From: Eutypa lata
Taxonomy: Eukaryota > Ascomycota > Sordariomycetes > Xylariales > Diatrypaceae
Direction of reading: 5' to 3'
Assembly (NCBI GenBank): GCA_022661535.1
Contig: JAKULF010000008.1
Location: 1 to 64,000 of the forward strand
Length of the DNA: 64,000 nucleotides
Part shown: positions 63,257 through 64,000 of the stretch, in pieces
How the letters are laid out: the number at the start of each line of letters is the position of its first letter
Position numbering within the stretch: the first letter of the stretch is position 1
Program-made: the position numbers and the translations under genes
The notes under the pieces: model-generated
Seen by the model: only the letters and a program-made list of their open reading frames with translations
The model's database searches: none
What the model was told of the DNA's origin: nothing

Positions 63257-64000
63257 ATGAACGCCACTTACAACAATCCAGAGATCAATCAGGTCAACGA
63301 GGCTTGGAACATCCTCAGAATTCAGGTTAGCGAATTCAATCGCATCGTATCAATTCCAATTACTTGGTTCGACGGCTGGAGCACTATTGCCAGAAGTGCT
63401 GTTAAGCATCTAACGAGGTAAGAATATCTACCTATCCATTCGCCTTTGCCTTATTACTCTTTCACCTTGTCTATCACCTAAGAAAAAGCCTTTAATGCCC
63501 CTCCGTTTATCGTATTGCCCGGTTTTGAAAATCTGCTCCCTGTTAGTATTTTTGATTCAGCTATCCGTTGAAGGTTACATATATAAATATGCATCCACCT
63601 CTCAATTGTACTCTCTTCAAGTATCACGTTCTATTTTTGATACCTTTTTCTTTTTTTCACGTGTCAAAATCTTGTGGGCGAGGCCCCATGTTTACAATTT
63701 CCCCGTACTATCTGTCGTGTAAAGCTTTGCATCTACTTATACTCAAAATTTAGAGGAGTCCTTGAAAAGGATGACGTGGTTTATGCTACTGATTCTGACA
63801 TGGGAGACCGAGTCTACTTGGGCTCCTACACAGACCTGGAGAGCATTGGCTTCATGATACTTGCAGGCGACGGCAACGAACCGTTGTCAATGATTTACCT
63901 AAACGCACAGGGAATCAACAATGGCACCGCCCCTGTTCCTCTTCCCACAGTAAATAACCTACCACGTACTGTTGTCGACGTAGATGGCTATAATGTAAAA
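63257..64000 (+). CDS. Second MAT1-2-1-like protein, partial at the right edge
   Basis: Exon 63257-63417 and exon 63754 to the window end give the first 136 residues. The 336-bp intron lies at the same phase-2 position as the first intron of the divergent neighbour. Motifs align residue by residue with it: WNILRIQVSEFNRIVSIPI, WFDGWSTI, then DDVVYATDSDMGDRVYLGS and LESIGFMILAGDG. The HMG box, if present, lies beyond the window. The frame is intact so far. The two proteins differ too much for a recent duplication; roughly half the residues are shared in the best part. Confidence 0.7.

Overview
The window is nuclear DNA of a filamentous ascomycete (Pezizomycotina, most likely Sordariomycetes). 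The evidence is short introns of about 50-130 bp with GTATGT/GTAAGT donors, CTAAC-like branch points and YAG acceptors; very AT-rich blocks with the signature of repeat-induced point mutation (RIP); and typical fungal families such as a 6-MSAS-type polyketide synthase, a velvet regulator, DUF1996, DUG2 and a MAT1-2-1-like HMG protein. The species cannot be named. Most genes were rebuilt as spliced models by reading frame and splice signals.

Layout. Bases 1-4530 are a RIP-eroded AT block. From 4.5 to 16.9 kb lies a GC-normal island with a cupin-fold protein (-), a 6-MSAS-type partially reducing PKS (+), an extended SDR reductase (+) and a short Spt23/Mga2-like IPT transcription factor (+). A second RIP block (about 16.97-18.78 kb) closes the island. 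Three copies of one repeat, one inside the first block and two in the second, show that both blocks carry the same eroded element. Then come an endo-1,5-alpha-L-arabinanase (+) and a broken polytopic membrane protein gene (-).

From 21.7 to 40.8 kb the DNA is gene-poor and rich in short tandem repeats. Its one confident gene is a velvet-family regulator resembling VosA (32.5-34.1 kb); a decayed 5S rRNA copy lies at 38.5 kb. From 40.8 to 55 kb gene density is normal: a SET-domain gene interrupted by an in-frame TAG, a secreted DUF1996 protein (-), an eqolisin-like secreted protein lacking the expected catalytic residues, a plant-type asparaginase/threonine-aspartase-like Ntn hydrolase, TIM17 (-) and DUG2. 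Bases 55-60 kb hold nothing convincing.

The right end carries two divergent paralogues (60.2-61.8 kb on -, 63.3 kb to the edge on +) that share a MAT1-2-1-like N-terminal region. The left one has an HMG box with an intron in a serine codon, the hallmark of MAT1-2-1, and also an in-frame TAG that only a short candidate intron could remove.

The cupin, PKS, reductase and IPT factor look like one small biosynthetic cluster with its own regulator. The arabinanase, DUF1996 protein and eqolisin-like protein are secreted. TIM17, DUG2 and the Ntn hydrolase are housekeeping genes.
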